64,000 bases of DNA from Phaeobacter gallaeciensis DSM 26640 (GTDB lineage Bacteria > Pseudomonadota > Alphaproteobacteria > Rhodobacterales > Rhodobacteraceae), in the NCBI RefSeq assembly GCF_000511385.1, contig NC_023137.1, positions 3,231,001-3,295,000 on the forward strand. Direction: 5' to 3'. The first letter of the stretch is position 1. Each line of letters starts with the position of its first letter. A program made the position numbers and the translations under genes. The notes beneath the pieces are model-generated. The model worked only from the letters and a program-made list of their open reading frames with translations. It had not been told where the DNA came from and did not search any database. Shown piece by piece: positions 36,910 through 46,392 of this stretch.

Positions 36910-38426
36910 GCCAGCAGGCTTTCCCCGGTCATTTCATCCGGTTTCGGCAGGTCCATCAACTGCAACAGCGTTGGTGCCAGATCTGCGAGGCGACCGTCAC
37001 GCAGCTGTGTCCCTTCGAGTCCACCAACCAGCGCAACCGGCACCAGATTGGTGGTATGCGCTGTATGTGGCCCACCGGTTTCCGGGTCCACCATCACCTC
37101 GCAATTGCCATGATCGGCTGTGACCAGCATCACGCCACCTGCGGACTTCAACGCGGCGACGACTTTGGCCAGCCCCTGATCTACCGCTTCGCAGGCCTTG
37201 ATTGCGGCGTTGAGATCGCCGGTATGACCAACCATATCCGGGTTCGCGTAGTTGGTGACAATCAGGTCATAACCCGCCTCGATCGCCTCGACGAACCGCT
37301 CGGTCACCTCAGGCGCTGACATTTCCGGTTGCAGATCATAAGTCGCAACCTTGGGCGATTTCGGCATGGCGCGGTCTTCGCCCTCCTCCGGGTCTTCTTT
37401 GCCGCCATTGAGGAAGAAGGTCACATGCGGATATTTCTCTGTCTCGGCGAGGCGGAACTGACGCTTGCCCTGTTTCGCCACCCAGGCACCCAATGTGTTG
37501 ACGATGGCGCGTTTGGGAAACACCGTCTGCATGTATTCGTTATGACCTTCGGAATACTCCACCATGCCAAGCAAGGCCGAGAGATCAGGGCGCGCGCCGG
37601 TGTCGAAAGCGTCAAAGTCTGGCTCACCAATGGCGCGCAGAATTTCGCGGGCGCGGTCAGCGCGGAAATTCAGGCAGAAAATGCCATCCCCGGCCTTTAC
37701 GCCGTCATACCCATCAATCACCGTGGCCTTGATAAATTCATCCAGCTCATCGCGCGCATAGCTGGAACTGATCGCGTCCGCGGCGGTCTCCGCCTCATAC
37801 TGCCCGCGACCATGGATCATGGCGTCATAGGCCTGACTGACACGTTCCCAGCGATTGTCGCGATCCATAGTGTAGTAGCGCCCGGTGACGGTGGCGATAC
37901 GCGCGCCCTCCGCGAGATCACCTTGCAGGGCGGTGACGAAGTCCAGAGCAGATTTCGGGGCGACATCGCGCCCATCGGTCATCGCATGCAGCCAGACAGG
38001 CACGCCCGCATCCCGGACCGCCTTTACCGCGGCAAGGATATGGGTGACATGGCCATGGACACCGCCATCTGAGACCAGCCCCATGAGATGTGCCGCACCG
38101 CAGGTTTCCTTCAACCGGGCGATAAAGGCTTGCAGGGCGTCATTGTCGAAGAATGTGCCATCCTCAATCGCCAGATCAATCTGCCCCAGATCCATCGCCA
38201 CCACGCGACCTGCGCCGATATTGGTGTGGCCCACCTCTGAGTTCCCCATTTGCCCGCTTGGCAGACCGACATCCGGCCCATGGGTGATCAACCGCGCCAT
38301 TGGGCAGGTCTTTGCAATCTCGTCGAGCGTTGGTGTCTCAGCCAGATAGGGCGCATTCGCGGTTCCCGGCTCAGCATTCCCCCAACCATCAAGGATACAC
38401 AGAACAACAGGTTTGGGCGTCGACAT
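36906..38426 (-). CDS. gpmI: 2,3-bisphosphoglycerate-independent phosphoglycerate mutase
   Basis: 506 residues. The enzyme interconverts 3- and 2-phosphoglycerate. The start MSTPKPVVLCILDGWG carries the first metal ligand Asp. The phospho-acceptor Ser63 is in MGNSEVGHTNIGAGR. HAMTDGRDV, TVTGRYYTMDRDNRWER and VTNYANPDMVGHTG are canonical, and VTADHGNCE holds further Mn2+ ligands. First gene of the gpmI-envC-ctpA operon, all joined by overlaps or a 3 bp gap. Confidence 0.96.
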   Translation of the reverse strand: MSTPKPVVLCILDGWGNAEPGTANAPYLAETPTLDEIAKTCPMARLITHGPDVGLPSGQMGNSEVGHTNIGAGRVVAMDLGQIDLAIEDGTFFDNDALQAFIARLKETCGAAHLMGLVSDGGVHGHVTHILAAVKAVRDAGVPVWLHAMTDGRDVAPKSALDFVTALQGDLAEGARIATVTGRYYTMDRDNRWERVSQAYDAMIHGRGQYEAETAADAISSSYARDELDEFIKATVIDGYDGVKAGDGIFCLNFRADRAREILRAIGEPDFDAFDTGARPDLSALLGMVEYSEGHNEYMQTVFPKRAIVNTLGAWVAKQGKRQFRLAETEKYPHVTFFLNGGKEDPEEGEDRAMPKSPKVATYDLQPEMSAPEVTERFVEAIEAGYDLIVTNYANPDMVGHTGDLNAAIKACEAVDQGLAKVVAALKSAGGVMLVTADHGNCEVMVDPETGGPHTAHTTNLVPVALVGGLEGTQLRDGRLADLAPTLLQLMDLPKPDEMTGESLLA

Positions 38427-38519
38427 GGTTTCAGGCTCCGGCTCTGAGTGGCGTTACTGCCTTCTACAGATTTGCCGGGGGTTGGGAAACCGCCGATCGG
38501 TCTGGAGGGGCTATCCGCG

Positions 38520-38539
38520 CGCCCCTCCGTTCTGGGGCG
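38520..38539. terminator. GC-rich hairpin between ada and gpmI
   Basis: CGCCCC pairs with GGGGCG across 8 nt, just past the ada stop codon. There is no T-run, so it is only a weak terminator candidate. The rest of the 119 bp gap is the gpmI promoter region. Confidence 0.3.
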
Positions 38540-38545
38540 AGGTCC

Positions 38546-39616
38546 TCAGACCGGCTGCGCCGCCGATGTGCGATACTGGCGTTCAATGTCCAAGAGCCGC
38601 TGTTTGCGCCACAGTCCCCCACCGTATCCGGTCAGCGACCCATCCGCACCAATCACCCGGTGGCAAGGCACCACCAGGGCGATCTGATTGGCGCCATTGG
38701 CGCGGGCCACAGCACGGGTGGCATCGGGTCGGCCAATGGTGCGCGCAATCTCCGAATAACTGCGGGTGATGCCGGGTGGGATTTGCCGCAGGGCATCCCA
38801 GACCTGCTGCATGAAGGCTGTGCCATGATAGGCCAAAGGGGTCTCAAACTGTGCCGAGCGCCCAGCAAAAAACGCGTCAAGTTCTGCCCGGATCTGCTCG
38901 CTCGGCGGTGTGGGACCGATGCCAAGGTCGCCTTTCACCGCGCGTTGCAGCTTGTCCAATTCGCCCTTTAGCGCCTTACGTTCCACAAATTCCAGCAGGT
39001 GCAGTTCTGTCTTGCTGGCAACGGCAATCATGTCACCAAGCGGTGTCGCAATCCAATCCGCTAGCAACAGGCCTTCACCGGTCAGGCTACCCGGCGCACG
39101 TCCCAACAAGCGGGCAAATGCGGCGCGAAACGCACTAGGAGAGTCAAATTGCGCGTCCAGCTGCGCCTCGATCACCTTGCCGCCGTCCGACAACACAGTG
39201 AAACCTTCGCGCAGTCGGCGCTGGCGGGCCATCTCCAGAAAAGTCATGCCGAACTGCCGCTTGAAACTGCGCCGCACCGTGGAGAGATCAAATCCCATGC
39301 GGGTAATGTCCCCCTCCCCCCAGCGATAGTCCGGACGTTGATCCAGAGCCGCCAAAAGGGTGGCCACCGCCGGATCCGCCTCTGCCATCGGGCGCAGGGG
39401 GTGGCACCGTTTGCAGGCGCGAAACCCTGCTTCGATACATTCGCCTACACTACCGAAAAACTGGCAGTTCTCGCGTTTGGGTTTGCGTGCCGGGCAGGTC
39501 AGACGACAAAAGATGCCGGTGGTGGCGACGCAGACATAAGCCTGTCCGTCATACCGGTCATCGCGATTGAGCAGCGCCTGATACAGCGCCTCATGGTCAG
39601 GAAGATCAAACAACAT
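38546..39616 (-). CDS. ada: Bifunctional Ada: methylphosphotriester / O6-methylguanine-DNA methyltransferase and activator
   Basis: 356 residues. The N-terminal Zn domain has C37, C41, C68 and C71 (GIFCRLTCPAR and ACKRCHP); in E. coli Ada the first of these takes the methyl group from phosphotriesters. An AraC-type HTH covers about 80-180 (MGFDLSTVRRSFKRQFGMTF). The C-terminal alkylguanine transferase has PCHRV with acceptor C318, followed by GYGGGLWRKQ. So it both repairs and activates the adaptive response, presumably including its own gene. Single gene. No alkB or aidB adjacent. Confidence 0.95.
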   Translation of the reverse strand: MLFDLPDHEALYQALLNRDDRYDGQAYVCVATTGIFCRLTCPARKPKRENCQFFGSVGECIEAGFRACKRCHPLRPMAEADPAVATLLAALDQRPDYRWGEGDITRMGFDLSTVRRSFKRQFGMTFLEMARQRRLREGFTVLSDGGKVIEAQLDAQFDSPSAFRAAFARLLGRAPGSLTGEGLLLADWIATPLGDMIAVASKTELHLLEFVERKALKGELDKLQRAVKGDLGIGPTPPSEQIRAELDAFFAGRSAQFETPLAYHGTAFMQQVWDALRQIPPGITRSYSEIARTIGRPDATRAVARANGANQIALVVPCHRVIGADGSLTGYGGGLWRKQRLLDIERQYRTSAAQPV

Positions 39617-39718
39617 ATGCCTTGTTTAGCATATGGCCGTGAGCCTGCCGCCGATAATCAGGCGTGGATTATGCGGCGGCAGTTTTTTTGGTTTAGCAGC
39701 CTCTGGCATGCGCCCCAA

Positions 39719-40720
39719 TCAGTCCAGCGCGACGCGACACCAGACGGCATCGTGATCGGACAGCGGACGGCCATTTTCATCGACTGAAGACACCAGACGG
39801 TTTTCCGTCGAGCACATGCCACGGGTGCAGAACCAATCCAGTTTCATCTGCCTATCCGGATGCGGCGTGATAAGGCTTGGCCGGGTGGTGACACCATCCG
39901 GTGTCGCCGACCAGTCATAGCCATGCGCGCGCGCCAGATCGAACAGCGTTTCACGTTGCCAGTCGAAATCAGGCGGCAAATGGTTGCCGGTGTTGAGATC
40001 ACCGCCGATCAGCACCGGCATATCCGGCGCAAACGCATCGATCGCATGCAGCAGACGGTCGAATTGCGCATGGCGGTGGTCAGCGTCAGCATTGCTTTCC
40101 AGATGAGTGGAGACAGCGCAAATCGGCCCCGCCTCAGTCGGCAGGACCGCCGCGATAGCCATCCGCCCGCCAAGACGCGGCTGTTCCGGATCTGCGGGCA
40201 CCTCATCCGAGGAAAACCAGTGGCCGTGGTCATCCAACCGGATCAGGGTGACACGCTCTGGCGGAACGGCCGAGAGTATGGCGTTCCCGTGCCAGCCAAA
40301 CAGGTTGAAATCATCCGTGCAGAAGGCCTGCTCGGTCGGGCCACCCAGATCCAGCTCATGGAACTCAACCCCAAAGACGTAAGCCATGTCCAGTGCTTTC
40401 GCCATGGCCTCGGTGGTGTGGCGCTGACCGGTGCGGGCCATGCCATGATCCACCTCCGACAGCAGGACGACCTGCGGGGCGAGAGGTTGAATATGACGGG
40501 CCGTATCCTCCGGGAACAGGCAGCGCTCGACGTTCCAGGCAACAACAGAAACCGAAGCGGTCAAGACCTCCAGAGAAGCCTGACCGCCGGATTGCAAGGC
40601 CGACATTGCCGGCACCTCAGCCATCAGCGACCGGTGCGCCTCCGCATTGCGCGGTGCCGCCTTGATCCGCGCCTGCAGATCGGATGAAACCGACGGCAGA
40701 CTGTTCAGCACCGCTGTCAT
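39719..40720 (-). CDS. Endonuclease/exonuclease/phosphatase (EEP) family hydrolase, ugp operon
   Basis: 333 residues. The EEP core is clear: VVAWNVERC (metal-site Asn), [11 protein letters not shown] (Glu), [31 protein letters not shown] and the final [10 protein letters not shown] with the catalytic Asp-His. The N-terminal 55 residues are a separate helical segment. No signal peptide, so probably cytoplasmic. The superfamily hydrolyses phosphodiesters and phosphomonoesters (DNases, sphingomyelinases, inositol phosphatases). Its start overlaps the ugpC stop by 4 bp, the place where E. coli has the glycerophosphodiesterase UgpQ. I infer a phosphodiester substrate brought in by the transporter; this is untested. 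Confidence 0.85.
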   Translation of the reverse strand: MTAVLNSLPSVSSDLQARIKAAPRNAEAHRSLMAEVPAMSALQSGGQASLEVLTASVSVVAWNVERCLFPEDTARHIQPLAPQVVLLSEVDHGMARTGQRHTTEAMAKALDMAYVFGVEFHELDLGGPTEQAFCTDDFNLFGWHGNAILSAVPPERVTLIRLDDHGHWFSSDEVPADPEQPRLGGRMAIAAVLPTEAGPICAVSTHLESNADADHRHAQFDRLLHAIDAFAPDMPVLIGGDLNTGNHLPPDFDWQRETLFDLARAHGYDWSATPDGVTTRPSLITPHPDRQMKLDWFCTRGMCSTENRLVSSVDENGRPLSDHDAVWCRVALD

Positions 40721-41763
40721 CGTCGCTGGCCGCTTTCCGCATCAAACAGGCAGATCGCTGCCGGGTCGACCGAGATCTGATGGGTGCCGGGCTCAACCGG
40801 GATATCCTTCAGCACATGGATGGTGAAGGGCTGCCCACCCAGTTTGCCATGCAGAAGACGGTGTGCGCCGAGTTCTTCGATCAGTTCGACATCAATGGAG
40901 ACACCGCCTTCGCTGACCAGCTGTACATCTTCCGGGCGGATCCCCAGCTTAACCGCGCCCTCTGCGGAGGTCTTAAGCGCGCCCATAGCAACGCCATCTG
41001 GCAAGGTGACCTGCCCACCAGCAATGCTGGCATCAATCAGGTTCATCGGCGGTGCGCCCATGAATGACGCCACAAAGACGGACGCCGGGTTGTGATAAAT
41101 CTCCGAAGGGCTGCCGATCTGTTCGATACGGCCACCGTTCAGCACGATGATGCGATCCGCCATGGTCATCGCTTCGACCTGATCGTGGGTCACGTAGATA
41201 GAAGTGACCCCCAACCGGCGCTGCAATGCCTTGATCTCAATCCGCATCTGGTTGCGCAGCTTGGCATCAAGGTTCGACAAAGGTTCGTCGAACAGAAACA
41301 ACGCCGGGTCACGCACGATGGCACGGCCCATAGCAACCCGCTGGCGCTGACCACCGGACAACTGAGACGGTTTGCGCTCCAGATACTCTTCGAGGTTCAG
41401 CATCTTGGCGGCCTCGGCCACCTTGCGCTCGATCTCATCCGCAGGGGTTTTGCGGTTCTTCAGACCGTAGGCGATATTCTTGCGCACGGTCATATGCGGA
41501 TAAAGCGCGTAGTTCTGGAACACCATCGCGATATCGCGATCTGCGGGATCCACGTTATTCACCACCCGGTCGCCGATCTCCAGCGAGCCTTCGGTTATGT
41601 CCTCCAGACCGGCGATCATGCGCAGCAGGGTGGATTTGCCACAACCCGACGGGCCGACCAGGACGACGAATTCGCCGTCCTCGATCTTGAAGCTGGAAGA
41701 GGTAACGGCCTCAACCCCGTTGGGGTAGACCTTGCGTACAGAATTCAGGGTAACCTGAGCCAT
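40717..41763 (-). CDS. ugpC: sn-Glycerol-3-phosphate-type ABC importer, ATP-binding protein
   Basis: 348 residues. The CUT1-family ATPase has Walker [10 protein letters not shown], the Q-loop [15 protein letters not shown], signature LSGGQRQR, Walker [18 protein letters not shown] and the H-loop [17 protein letters not shown]. The C-terminal TOBE/OB region (about 240-348) has KLGIRPEDV. It resembles MalK/UgpC; the Ugp name rests on the operon and binding-protein similarity. It lies 12 bp after ugpE and overlaps the EEP gene. Confidence 0.92.
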   Translation of the reverse strand: MAQVTLNSVRKVYPNGVEAVTSSSFKIEDGEFVVLVGPSGCGKSTLLRMIAGLEDITEGSLEIGDRVVNNVDPADRDIAMVFQNYALYPHMTVRKNIAYGLKNRKTPADEIERKVAEAAKMLNLEEYLERKPSQLSGGQRQRVAMGRAIVRDPALFLFDEPLSNLDAKLRNQMRIEIKALQRRLGVTSIYVTHDQVEAMTMADRIIVLNGGRIEQIGSPSEIYHNPASVFVASFMGAPPMNLIDASIAGGQVTLPDGVAMGALKTSAEGAVKLGIRPEDVQLVSEGGVSIDVELIEELGAHRLLHGKLGGQPFTIHVLKDIPVEPGTHQISVDPAAICLFDAESGQRR

Positions 41764-41775
41764 TGTGTGAAGTCC

Positions 41776-42657
41776 TTACTTGTCGGATTCCGTCAGGCCC
41801 TTGACGAACCAGCTTTGGAAGAAAATGACGACTGCCACCGGGGGCAGGATGGCAATCACTGCCAGAAGATTTGCACGACCGAATTCCGGCACATTGGTGC
41901 CTTCCAGGGTCTGGGTGATCTGTTTGATCCCCCGTACCAGCGTATACATGTCCTCTTCGGTCGTGATCATCGTGGGCCAGAGATACTGGTTCCAGCCAAA
42001 GACAAACATGATGATGAACATCGCTGCGATCATGGTTTTGGACAGCGGCACGAGAATATCGATGAAGAACTTCACCGGCCCTGCCCCGTCGATGCGGGCG
42101 GCCTCAACAAGTTCTTCGGGGATCGACCGAAAATACTGCCGGAAGAAAAATGTCGCCGTGGCCGATGCGATCAGCGGGATGATCAGGCCCTGATAGGTGT
42201 TCAGCATACCAAGCTTCTGCACAACCTCATAGGATGGCAGAATACGCACCTCCAACGGCAGCAGCAGCGTGGTGAAGATCACCCAGAATGCCAGCGAGGC
42301 GAACCGCAGGCGGAAGTAGACGATAGCATAGGCCGCCATCATCGCGATCACGATTTTGCCAAGCGCAAAGCCGATGCCCAGCACGAAAGAGTTGAACAGC
42401 ATCCGGCTCCCGGTATTCGCTCCGGAGAATCCAGACGCCTCAAACATCGCCTTCTCGAAATTCTCATCGAACTGATCGCCGATTTTCAGCTGCGGGCCGT
42501 ATTTGATTATGTCCACGTCCGGTACCGTGGTGGTCAGTACCACCATGATCAGCGGCACCAACATGAACAGTGAGCCGAGGATCAGCACAGTGTGGTCGCC
42601 GATCGCCCCCCAGTTGATGGAGCGGCGTGGCGTTTGGACGGGTGTTTGGTCAGCCAT
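41776..42657 (-). CDS. ugpE: sn-Glycerol-3-phosphate-type ABC importer permease
   Basis: 293 residues with six membrane helices. The EAA coupling loop reads EELVEAARIDGAGPVKFFID. The first periplasmic loop after TM1 is long (VPDVDIIKYGPQLKIGDQFD onwards, about 50 residues), which is typical of UgpE and longer than MalG. ends in SWFVKGLTESDK, also UgpE-like. It sits 10 bp after ugpA. Confidence 0.92.
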   Translation of the reverse strand: MADQTPVQTPRRSINWGAIGDHTVLILGSLFMLVPLIMVVLTTTVPDVDIIKYGPQLKIGDQFDENFEKAMFEASGFSGANTGSRMLFNSFVLGIGFALGKIVIAMMAAYAIVYFRLRFASLAFWVIFTTLLLPLEVRILPSYEVVQKLGMLNTYQGLIIPLIASATATFFFRQYFRSIPEELVEAARIDGAGPVKFFIDILVPLSKTMIAAMFIIMFVFGWNQYLWPTMITTEEDMYTLVRGIKQITQTLEGTNVPEFGRANLLAVIAILPPVAVVIFFQSWFVKGLTESDK

Positions 42658-42667
42658 GTCAGCCCCC

Positions 42668-43549
42668 TCAGGTATAGTGGATGCGGCGGTCGATCAGCCG
42701 GAACTGAAAGATCGTAAGCGCCAGAACAAGGACCATCAGAATAACAGACTGCGCCGACGAACCACCCAGATCGTTGCCACGGAACCCATCCACGTAGACC
42801 TTGTAAACTAGGGTCATCGGGTTGTTCCCCGGCTCACCTTTCACAAGGGTGTCGACGATGCCGAAGGTGTCGAACAGCGCATAGGTGATATTGATGATCA
42901 GCAGGAAGAAGCCAGTCGGCGCCAGCAGCGGAAAGGTGACATCCCAGAACCGACCTGTGGCTGAGCGATTGTCGATCAGGGCCGCTTCGCGCACGGAACG
43001 CGGGATCGACTGAAGACCGGACAGGAAGAAGATGAAGTTGACCGGAATCTGTTTCCAGACCGAAACCAAGACCATGGCGGCGGCAGTGTCATTGAAATTC
43101 ACACCCAGCACAAAATCCCAGCCAAAGACGCCAGCAAGGCGTGTCAGTGGCCCCCAGCTCTGGTCGAACATGATCAACCCGATAAAGCCCGCAACCGGAG
43201 GGGCCACCGCGTAGACCCACATCAGAAGCGTCCGGTAGGTGCGGGCACCGCGCAGAACATTGTCCGCCTTCACCGCCAGCAGCAGTGCAATCGCCAGCGA
43301 GAAGAAGGTTACCAGCACCGTAAAGACGAGCGTGAAAATCGCGACACGGCGATATTCGGAATTGCCCAGAAGATCAGTGTAGTTATCCAACCCTACGAAG
43401 GTTGAGCCAAACCCAAACGGATCCTGAAGGTAGAAGGACGACTGGATTGCATGCCAGGCGGGCCAATAGAAGAAAATAGCGATAATGACGAGCTGCGGCA
43501 TAAGCAACAGGATCGGCATCCACTTGGTCGAGAATCCGGCGCGTTTCAC
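42668..43549 (-). CDS. ugpA: sn-Glycerol-3-phosphate-type ABC importer permease
   Basis: 293 residues with six membrane helices. It starts MKRAGFSTKWMPILLLMPQL and carries the EAA loop PRSVREAALIDNRSATGRFWD, somewhat divergent at the usual DGA positions. SSFYLQDPFGFGSTFVGLDN is a UgpA hallmark after TM1. Pairs with ugpE. A strong hairpin lies in the 73 bp between ugpB and this gene. Confidence 0.92.
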   Translation of the reverse strand: MKRAGFSTKWMPILLLMPQLVIIAIFFYWPAWHAIQSSFYLQDPFGFGSTFVGLDNYTDLLGNSEYRRVAIFTLVFTVLVTFFSLAIALLLAVKADNVLRGARTYRTLLMWVYAVAPPVAGFIGLIMFDQSWGPLTRLAGVFGWDFVLGVNFNDTAAAMVLVSVWKQIPVNFIFFLSGLQSIPRSVREAALIDNRSATGRFWDVTFPLLAPTGFFLLIINITYALFDTFGIVDTLVKGEPGNNPMTLVYKVYVDGFRGNDLGGSSAQSVILMVLVLALTIFQFRLIDRRIHYT

Positions 43550-43572
43550 GGTATGCCTCTTCGTTGGAATGC

Positions 43573-43601
43573 GTGACGGCCGCAGGGACTGCGGCCGTCA
43601 C
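43573..43601 (-). promoter_or_regulatory. Strong intercistronic hairpin between ugpB and ugpA
   Basis: GTGACGGCCGCAG pairs perfectly over 13 bp with CTGCGGCCGTCAC, with a 3-nt loop. No T-run follows in the transcription direction. Such hairpins after a binding-protein gene commonly protect the upstream mRNA from 3' decay or partly end transcription, giving excess binding protein over permease. Confidence 0.7.
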
Positions 43602-43622
43602 AAGTAAGGGGAAGCCCCGCGA

Positions 43623-44924
43623 TTAGCCTTGGGTCTTGGCGAAACGGGCCAGCAGGTTGTTGGCTTCGGCTTCGATGGCGTTGAACGCGTCTTCAACCGA
43701 TGTTTCACCCGTCAGGATGCGGCCGTATTCACGGTTCATCACGTCGCGGATCTGCACGTAGAAACCCATGCGATAGCCTTTGGTGTTGTCACCACCGGGC
43801 AGCGAGAGCTGCTGGATACCAACCTCGGCAGCAGGTGCGCGGTCATAATGGCCGTCCGCTTTTGCCATTTCATAGGCGGCTTCGGTGATCGGCACATATC
43901 CGGTTTCTTTGTGCCAGAAATACTGCACCTCAGAAGAGGTCAGGAAGTCGAAGAACGCAGCGGTTGCCTTGTTTTCTTCGGCATCATGACCAGCCATTGC
44001 AAACAGGGACGCGCCGCCAATGAAGGTCTGCGTCGGCTCTTTGGTCACACCTTCCCAGTAGGGCAGCATGGTTGCGGAGAAATCAAACGGCAGGTCTTTC
44101 TTGCTCAGACCACCAAAGGAGCCGGAAGACCCCAGCCACATGGCAACCTTGCCTTCCTCAAACGGCGTCTGGTTGTCGCCCCAGCCTGTGCCGAACCATT
44201 CGAAATGGCCCTTTTCCTGCCAGTCGGTCACAGCGGTGAAATGCGCCTTGATCGCGTCATTGTTCACCAGAATCTGAGTGTCGACGCTGTCGTAACCATT
44301 GTTGTTGGTTGCAAACGGCAGGTTATGGCGCGAATGGAAGTTCTCGGTGAAGATCCAGGGCAGGTGCGATTGCGACAGGGCGGTATACCCGGCCTCTTTC
44401 AGCGCAGGCGCGGTCACAGTCTGGAATTCTTCCCAGGTTTTGGGTGCGGTAACCCCGGCTTTTTCCAGCGCCTGGATATTGTAGTACATGATGGGCGTGG
44501 AGGAGTTGAACGGCATGCCGATCATCTTGCCATCGCTGTCGGCGTAGAAATAACGCACACCAGCGATATAGTCGTTGATGTCGAAATCAACGCCATTATC
44601 GGCCAAAAGATCCTGCACCGGAATGGTCGCGCCCTTCGCGCCAATCACGGTCGCGGCGCCGGCGTCAAACACCTGCATCACATTGGGTTGCTCACCCGCG
44701 CGGAAGGCGGCGATGCCCGCAGTCAGCGTCTCTTCATAGGTGCCCTTGAAAACCGGGGTGATCTTATACTCATCCTGGCTCGCGTTGAAGTCGGATGCGA
44801 TCTGGTTGACGGTATCACCCAGCGCACCACCCATAGCGTGCCACCAGGTGATTTCAGTTTCGGCATATGCAGCATTGGCGGCGAATGCCAGCGTGGCAGC
44901 GGTTGTGAACGCAATACGTTTCAT
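43623..44924 (-). CDS. ugpB: sn-Glycerol-3-phosphate-type ABC importer, substrate-binding protein
   Basis: 433 residues from MKRIAFTTAATLAFAANAAY; the signal peptide cleaves near AYAE and the open upstream extension is ignored. ITWWHAMGGALGDTVNQIAS is the UgpB start block. PVFKGTYEETLTAGIAAFRA, QVFDAGAATVIGAKG, GMPFNSSTPIMYYN, GWGDNQTPFEEGKVAMWLGS and PYWEGVTKEPTQTFIGGASL all fit UgpB. It binds glycerol-3-phosphate or its diesters in the periplasm. First gene of ugpB-A-E-C-EEP, transcribed away from a LacI-type gene. Confidence 0.93.
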   Translation of the reverse strand: MKRIAFTTAATLAFAANAAYAETEITWWHAMGGALGDTVNQIASDFNASQDEYKITPVFKGTYEETLTAGIAAFRAGEQPNVMQVFDAGAATVIGAKGATIPVQDLLADNGVDFDINDYIAGVRYFYADSDGKMIGMPFNSSTPIMYYNIQALEKAGVTAPKTWEEFQTVTAPALKEAGYTALSQSHLPWIFTENFHSRHNLPFATNNNGYDSVDTQILVNNDAIKAHFTAVTDWQEKGHFEWFGTGWGDNQTPFEEGKVAMWLGSSGSFGGLSKKDLPFDFSATMLPYWEGVTKEPTQTFIGGASLFAMAGHDAEENKATAAFFDFLTSSEVQYFWHKETGYVPITEAAYEMAKADGHYDRAPAAEVGIQQLSLPGGDNTKGYRMGFYVQIRDVMNREYGRILTGETSVEDAFNAIEAEANNLLARFAKTQG

Positions 44925-45191
44925 CTTCTGTCTCCGGTCCTCCGTCGCCCCTTTAAGAGCGAGCGGTTCCAATTGAACCACGGCGACCGGTTCAGGCCGC
45001 CGCGGTATTATTAATTGGCCTCCCCTTAGGCCAGTGAGCTCTGCTGCAGCAGCGCTTGAAGCGCTTTTGTCTCAGGAACGAGTCCGTTGCACCAGACCTG
45101 CACACGTGTTCATATAGGGGCGGTATGTAACGGTTGTGTCAAGGGTTTCGGTGTTTAGCGAAAAAAACATCCCGCCCGAAAGGGACGACAG
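44925..45191. promoter_or_regulatory. ugpB / lacI-type divergent control region with palindromes
   Basis: 267 bp. Two adjoining palindromes stand out. CTGCTGCAGCAG at 45041-45052 is a perfect 12-mer. AGCGCT-TGA-AGCGCT at 45051-45065 overlaps GAAGCGCTTT, whose central CG with flanking A/T looks like a LacI-family operator. The divergent LacI-type regulator is the natural candidate to bind here. Confidence 0.55.
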
Positions 45192-46205
45192 ATGAAACGA
45201 CAAGGCCCAGCAGCTGGTAGGCGGCTGTCGCGCGTGACAGCAGCGGATGTCGCTGAAATCGCAGGTGTTTCGCGTTCGGCAGTGTCACGCGCCTTCACCG
45301 AGGGCGCCTATCTTGATCAGGAAAAGCGCGAACGCATCCTGTTGGCCGCCCATGAGCTGGGGTATCAACCCAATGCACTGGCAGCCACATTGCAGGGCGC
45401 ACGCTCCAATCTGGTCGCGGTCTTTGCCGGTGAGATGCGGAACGAATACGACAAGGAGGCGACCTCAGCGCTGATTGCCGGTCTGAACGCCGCAGGTAAA
45501 TGGCCTGTGGTGATAGCCGGCAGTGGCGACCATGCCCGTGATGCCGTCACTCAGGTGTTGCGCTACCCGCTGGACGCGATGATTCTGCGCAGCGGCAGCC
45601 TCGCCACCGAGATTGTCGATCTCTGCAGCAAGCTGCATATCCCCGTCATTGCCTCTGGCCGGATTATCGACTCTGAACGGGTCGACAACATATGTCTACG
45701 CAATCACCAAGCGGCAATGTTGGCAGCAGATATATTTGCGCAGCGGACACGGCAGCGCGTCGCTCTAGTAGGGGGACCGGACGACTTCGGCGCGACCGCT
45801 GAGCGTCGGAATGGGCTGCTCGACGGCCTGGCGAGGCATCGGCTCATCCTTGCCGGAGAAATCAAAGGAAACTACACCACCGAAAGCGGATATTTCGCCA
45901 CGCAGAGATTGTTGGAACAGGCCCACTTCGACGGGATATTCTGTGCCAATGATGCCATGGCCATCGGCGCACTCGGGGCGCTCAAGGACGCAGGGCGTGT
46001 TGTATCACAGGATATCTCGGTCGTCGGTTTTGACGATATCGAGATGGCCCGCTGGCCAACCATCCGGCTGACCACATTGCGAAACCCGATTGGTGACATG
46101 GTCGCTGCGGTATTGCGCTGTCTGGATCGGCGCCTCGACCACCCTCAGGCGCAGGAAGAGACCGTGCTGCTGGATGCAGAGGTCATCCTGCGTGACACTC
46201 ACTGA
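45192..46205 (+). CDS. LacI-family transcriptional regulator
   Basis: 337 residues. The N-terminal HTH (about 15-60) has TAADVAEIAGVSRSAVSRAF and the hinge helix region GYQPNALAATLQGARSNLVA. The periplasmic-binding-protein-like effector domain follows (about 70-337), with RVALVGGPDDFGATAERRNG, FDGIFCANDAMAIGALGAL and ISVVGFDDIEMARWPTIRLT. Divergent from the ugp operon, which it probably controls; the effector is unknown. E. coli ugp is instead under PhoB and CRP, so regulation here differs. AGGGA lies upstream of the ATG. Confidence 0.92.
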   Translation: MKRQGPAAGRRLSRVTAADVAEIAGVSRSAVSRAFTEGAYLDQEKRERILLAAHELGYQPNALAATLQGARSNLVAVFAGEMRNEYDKEATSALIAGLNAAGKWPVVIAGSGDHARDAVTQVLRYPLDAMILRSGSLATEIVDLCSKLHIPVIASGRIIDSERVDNICLRNHQAAMLAADIFAQRTRQRVALVGGPDDFGATAERRNGLLDGLARHRLILAGEIKGNYTTESGYFATQRLLEQAHFDGIFCANDAMAIGALGALKDAGRVVSQDISVVGFDDIEMARWPTIRLTTLRNPIGDMVAAVLRCLDRRLDHPQAQEETVLLDAEVILRDTH

Positions 46206-46392
46206 CCTCCAAGTCCTGTTTATAATCTGTCTTACCCGTGCCTTGACGAGCGCTTACAGGGCGGCGGTGCGGATATACATGCGATTTGAGTCGCGTCGGA
46301 TCTGCACAAATGATGGGTAAGAGCGTTTGCCTATCAGGGCTTGAGTGCGCTCAACCAGCCCGCAAAGGCAGCCAGGCTCCAGACACATTAAA
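46206..46392. other. Non-coding junction between lacI-type gene and IS element
   Basis: 187 bp with no gene. Contains TTGAG-TGCG-CTCAA, a small hairpin. It should include the left end of the IS, but I could not match a terminal inverted repeat to the right end. Confidence 0.4.

Noticed and set aside
41092..42573. 493-codon open frame opposite ugpC/ugpE
   Set aside because: Spans two real genes in antisense; composition is highly charged and repetitive, without motifs.
43629..45014. 461-codon open frame opposite ugpB
   Set aside because: Mirror of the codon pattern of ugpB, which has a signal peptide and UgpB motifs.
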